In this document: piece by piece, positions 60,642 through 64,000 of the stretch
How the letters are laid out: each line of letters starts with the position of its first letter
Numbering within the stretch: the stretch's first letter is position 1
Origin: Ceratorhiza oryzae-sativae
Lineage: Eukaryota; Basidiomycota; Agaricomycetes; Cantharellales; Ceratobasidiaceae
Length of the DNA: 64,000 nucleotides
Assembly (NCBI GenBank): GCA_030998015.1
Contig: JARWMV010000239.1
Span: 868,001 to 932,000 of the forward strand
Reading direction: 5' to 3'
The notes under the pieces: generated by a model
Told to the model about the DNA's origin: nothing
What the model saw: the letters and a program-made list of their open reading frames with translations, nothing else
Databases searched by the model: none
Program-made: the position numbers and the translations under genes

Positions 60642-63600
60642 ATGCACAAGCAAGGGGACGCTATGTCAAAGAACGCAGTAAGGCAAAAACATCCAACTGT
60701 CGAGGCTGGCTCTCCTCTAATTTTTAAATTTGTTTCTTGGCAAAGTCGGGTCAATGGACAAAGTCAAGCTGGAGCCGCGTCCTTGAACTGCAACCCCTCC
60801 TCAAGCAAAAACTAGAATCACCAGAAGGCCTTTCACCCTCCGATCTTACCAAGCAGCTCGTGTGTATTCTCGAGGGGGGGAATCTTCCCCAAGACAATGA
60901 TGCGGCAAGTGAACTTTCTTTGCTTAACCGGTTAAGTGCATTCTTACGCTTCTACAACAGCGGGAACTTGTCGACTGTTGGTGCAAGCTAGCCTACAAAA
61001 AAGTTGAAACCATTTTGCCAAACCCCGACCGAAGGAACGTACCCTCGGCGCCGGCCTGTTATCACACATTCTTCAGTGTTCACTACGAGCTCCTGAATTC
61101 GGCCATGAGTAGAGCGGAAAAAATTCTAAACGCAGCGCGCAAACAATCTGGTTTGACGCGGCTGAAACCATCCGAGCCGGTCTACAAACAGTGTATGGTA
61201 GTGCCAGCCAAATTATTTCCCAAGGTCGCCAAATCGATGTCCAACACAGAAATCCAATCCGCAGCCCAGAGATTTTCTCCAACCTCGCGAGCCGGTGGAG
61301 ACCTACCGACCTCAAGCTTTAATAACATCGGTCGCTCAGATAATATTAATGATCTTTCAGAGTCGGTATCCTCTGGTGAAGTAGGCTCTCAGGACGTTGG
61401 TCGATATGCAGCTTGGGACGGTCCTCATCAGAGCATCAATGATACGGAGAGTGAAACATTGTCCTCACCAACGCCGTCCCTCATGGGTGAGGTCCCTTTC
61501 CACTCCGAGGTCAGCGAAACTACCACGCCGTCCACTGGATTGTTGGATTCTCCCAATATTCATGGCCAAGCATCGAAAAGGTGGGATTTGGCGTTGAGAG
61601 AAAGCAATTGACTGACCATTGATATTCCAGCACTCGCCGTGGCAAGCGTGGTACTTATTCGCGTAAGGACTGGAACGAGAAGAAAATATTGGATGTAAGT
61701 TCACATTTTCAATGCCTAGCGAGAACTACAACGTATTTACATTACAGCAGACGACTCAAGTTGGAAAATCTGAAACCGCGGTTCACGAAATGGGGGATGA
61801 TGAGGAAGGGTTTGTTGAACATTTGCAAGAGGTGAAGAAAAGGGTGCACGTCTTCCCATATGTTTGTATCCTTAGGCTTACATGCTTTGACATTTGTTTC
61901 AAGAAGCCTGGAAAGTGTAGCAATTCAGCAAAGAAGACTACACTACGAGATAAACCTTCACAAGTCAGCGTTCAGTCAATCCAGGTTCCCGTCAAGCGCC
62001 AAAGAGTAAACCAACCCGCGGCCGACCACCCCGCTATATGGGATTTCGGACGAATAGCCGAATGCAATTGTTCATTCCTCAAAACTGAAAACGCCCTCCA
62101 ACTCGACTTAGGTTTCGGAACCCCTACCAAGCCAACCTCTGGAAACGACATGGAGCCCATCTTCATGCATTCATCTCAGGACACCCTCGCCGCCTTATCA
62201 CAATGTAGCCCCCAAAAGCCGCTTGAGTCTCCCCAACATATTTTGAAGTGCTCATCATCGCTTTTCTCCGAGTTTTCATCCTGCACAATTGCTGGTCCGA
62301 CGCCTTCGCTCCCTCCCACTTCGACACCTAGCACATCCCTTAGTGGCAAAGCTCCTAGCCGAAGTCCCACGAGCATGGGTTCTAGAGTTCTACCTGAAAC
62401 CACTTTACATACCCCCTCTGTTGCTCCTTTCGCTAAGCCATCCGGTAGCTTGCTATTGGATATCGAAAACCTGTCTCAGGAGCTGTCCTTAGATCCTGGA
62501 ACAAGCGCCGCGCCGGCTGAAGATAGTACCCGAATCCCGGTTTGGGCAGTTGTAGGTTCAATGCATGATAGTTACTCGGTTTATTGGTCTAATGTGAATC
62601 GAATTCAGTCTCGTCAGGAGCTCTGTGAATTGCGTTAGTTTGGTTTACGGTTATCCCGTATGCTAACACTCACATCGTTTGCGCGTGTAGCATACTTCAA
62701 GTCTATGCAGGGAGGGGTCTATTCGCGTGCGCATACAGTCTACGGATATCTGCTGGGGCGCTTTCCGTCTCCTCGTGATGCATGGTGCCACGATGGACGA
62801 CTCATCATATCTCACGGGTAAGAGTGCCTTGGATTTTAAGTATTTCATTTGCTGGACCACTTGAAAAACAGAGGCGGCAAAAACATGATGAACGAAGAAC
62901 AGACCCAGCTTGACGACTTGATATCAATGCCTCAGCCCAAGCATCATCTAGGTGACGATCAGCTTGAGACAGATACTTCCATCCGAGGGCTACTCCGAGC
63001 ATACAGGGCGTTCCGACCAATTGTGATGATTGCTGAGGCAGACTTTGAACATTTACAGAAGTTTAACCTGAGGAATGGAGTCGCAAAAGAGGCAAATTAT
63101 TATGTTCTTGGCCACTATGCAATCGTAGCGGCCTGGGGTGAGCATGCGTCGCTTCACTCAGTCCAACCAGACTTATCATCATTTATATATACAGCCGAAA
63201 AGGAAGAGATAGTAGCCCAAGGAGAAACTTCTTCATACACTCGATGGAAATTCGCATTCCAGTGGGTTGAGCAGGGCCAGGGTCCACCATGGTGGTTGCA
63301 AGCGTCGACAACGTCGCCATATAATCCCGAACCTCCGCCCAAAACAGAAAACTACGAAACGGGGGGCCTCCGCCGCACGTTCGATAGGTACAGGTGCCAA
63401 AATTTTGGACTGTCGGTTCGTATTCACCTATTTTTTCTGCCAGAAAAGTAAAGCATCGGGGGTTTAATACGCCTGAAGTTGTACTCAATCCCTACCCAAG
63501 GTCGGCATTGCTACAAACGTACAAGGAAATATCACTAATCCTGTCTTTGTAGTCAAGGCGCGGAAAATAAGTGCTCAACATGTTTTACGATCAGTCCCAA

Positions 63601-64000
63601 GGTTTATCTAACACAATGGGTTTGCCTCAATCCCGACTGCGAACAATTCTGGGAGGTAAGTAATGAGCTTTGGTGATTCCTTGATTCGTTTTATTGAGTT
63701 CGCAATTAGTTCGATAATGGAGTAATGAAGGAAGCGGAGCTAGCTTTCGACCCAGGGTTTCTTTCTTTGAGGGACCTTCCCGAACAAATCCAGAGAGTAC
63801 CGTACTCGATAGTTCCCGAGTATCCAGCTTGGGAAGGTCAAGCGAATCGCTCTATATTCAACCGTCACTTCTGGGCAGGTGTTTGTTGTCACAACTGTGG
63901 ACGAGTGTCCTGCCGGTGAGTGTGTCTAGTCCACAACAGACTCGCATATTATTAAACAAAAAATTAGGCAAAAATGGCAGATCTGGCAATGCCCCACATG
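60642..64000 (+). CDS. AlkB-like 2-oxoglutarate dioxygenase family protein, partial at right edge
   Basis: Large multi-exon protein cut by the window end before its catalytic core. Exons in order: MHKQGDAMSKNA; LELQPLLKQKLESPEG; RELVDCWCKLAYKK; SVHYELLNSAMSRAEKIL; a Ser-rich segment; VKKR joined to KPGKCSNSAKK; a long disordered stretch; IPVWAVVGSMHDSYSVYW; MIAEADFEHLQKFN; YVLGHYAIVAAWGEHA; YTRWKFAFQWVEQG; TCFTISPKVYLTQWVCLN; FNRHFWAGVCCHNCGRVSCR followed by QKWQIWQCPTC. The final zinc-finger-like C-NCGR-SCR-W-W-CPTC pattern is one I associate with a fungal AlkB-like family; its HxD and H residues would lie beyond the edge. The frame breaks near 60959-60962, as if one base were missing. An in-frame ATG at 60534 is an alternative start. 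Confidence 0.65.

Overview
The window is nuclear DNA of a filamentous basidiomycete. The evidence is dense genes with short GT-AG introns (mostly about 50-70 nt), an intron-bearing nuclear tRNA-Leu, and a fungal gene set: chitin synthase, a fungal CSL transcription factor, a NIMA-type kinase, Esa1, a Rad21-type kleisin and Vps8. Codon use, intron style and several Agaricomycete-type proteins suggest an Agaricomycete, perhaps of the Rhizoctonia/Ceratobasidium kind. That placement is inference.

Layout. 1-7.6 kb: thymidylate synthase (cut by the left edge), the SDH assembly factor SDHAF4/Sdh8, a hemerythrin-domain protein, DPH2 and a NIMA-related kinase. 7.8-13.7 kb: tRNA-Leu(CAA) with an intron, a BSD-domain protein, an RRM-like coiled-coil protein and an unnamed membrane protein. 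13.8-26.4 kb: VPS8, the purine enzyme FGAM synthase, a CCHC zinc-knuckle protein and the cohesin kleisin RAD21. 27.1-38 kb: an F-box protein, a chitin synthase with a tandem-repeat N-terminus, a tiny serine-rich ORF and an R3H protein. 38.2-45.7 kb: a large protein with an N-terminal TPP1/Tpz1-like OB-fold candidate, a cysteine synthase and an unnamed disordered protein. 45.7-50.5 kb: a 4.9-kb stretch without a convincing gene. 50.5-64 kb: the CSL factor, a small membrane protein, ESA1, RAD23, the F1 ATP synthase delta subunit, and the 5' part of an AlkB-like dioxygenase that runs off the right edge.

These are mostly unrelated housekeeping genes; I see no operon, gene cluster, CRISPR array or recognisable transposon. 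Two organising features stand out. Many genes are head-to-head with 100-320 bp between start codons (TS/SDHAF4, hemerythrin/DPH2, membrane protein/VPS8, CCHC protein/RAD21, TPP1-like/cysteine synthase, RAD23/ATP synthase delta), so they probably share bidirectional promoters. CACGTG-type sites recur in several of these and neighbouring upstream regions, and the TS promoter carries MCB-like (ACGCGT) boxes.

A striking technical or biological signal is that at least five places in otherwise well-conserved coding sequence read through only if one base is restored. They lie in TS, twice in the BSD gene, in the membrane protein and in the AlkB-like gene, and each looks like loss of one base of a short G or C run. 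Consensus error in a long-read assembly is the simplest explanation. I describe the breaks and do not treat the genes as dead.
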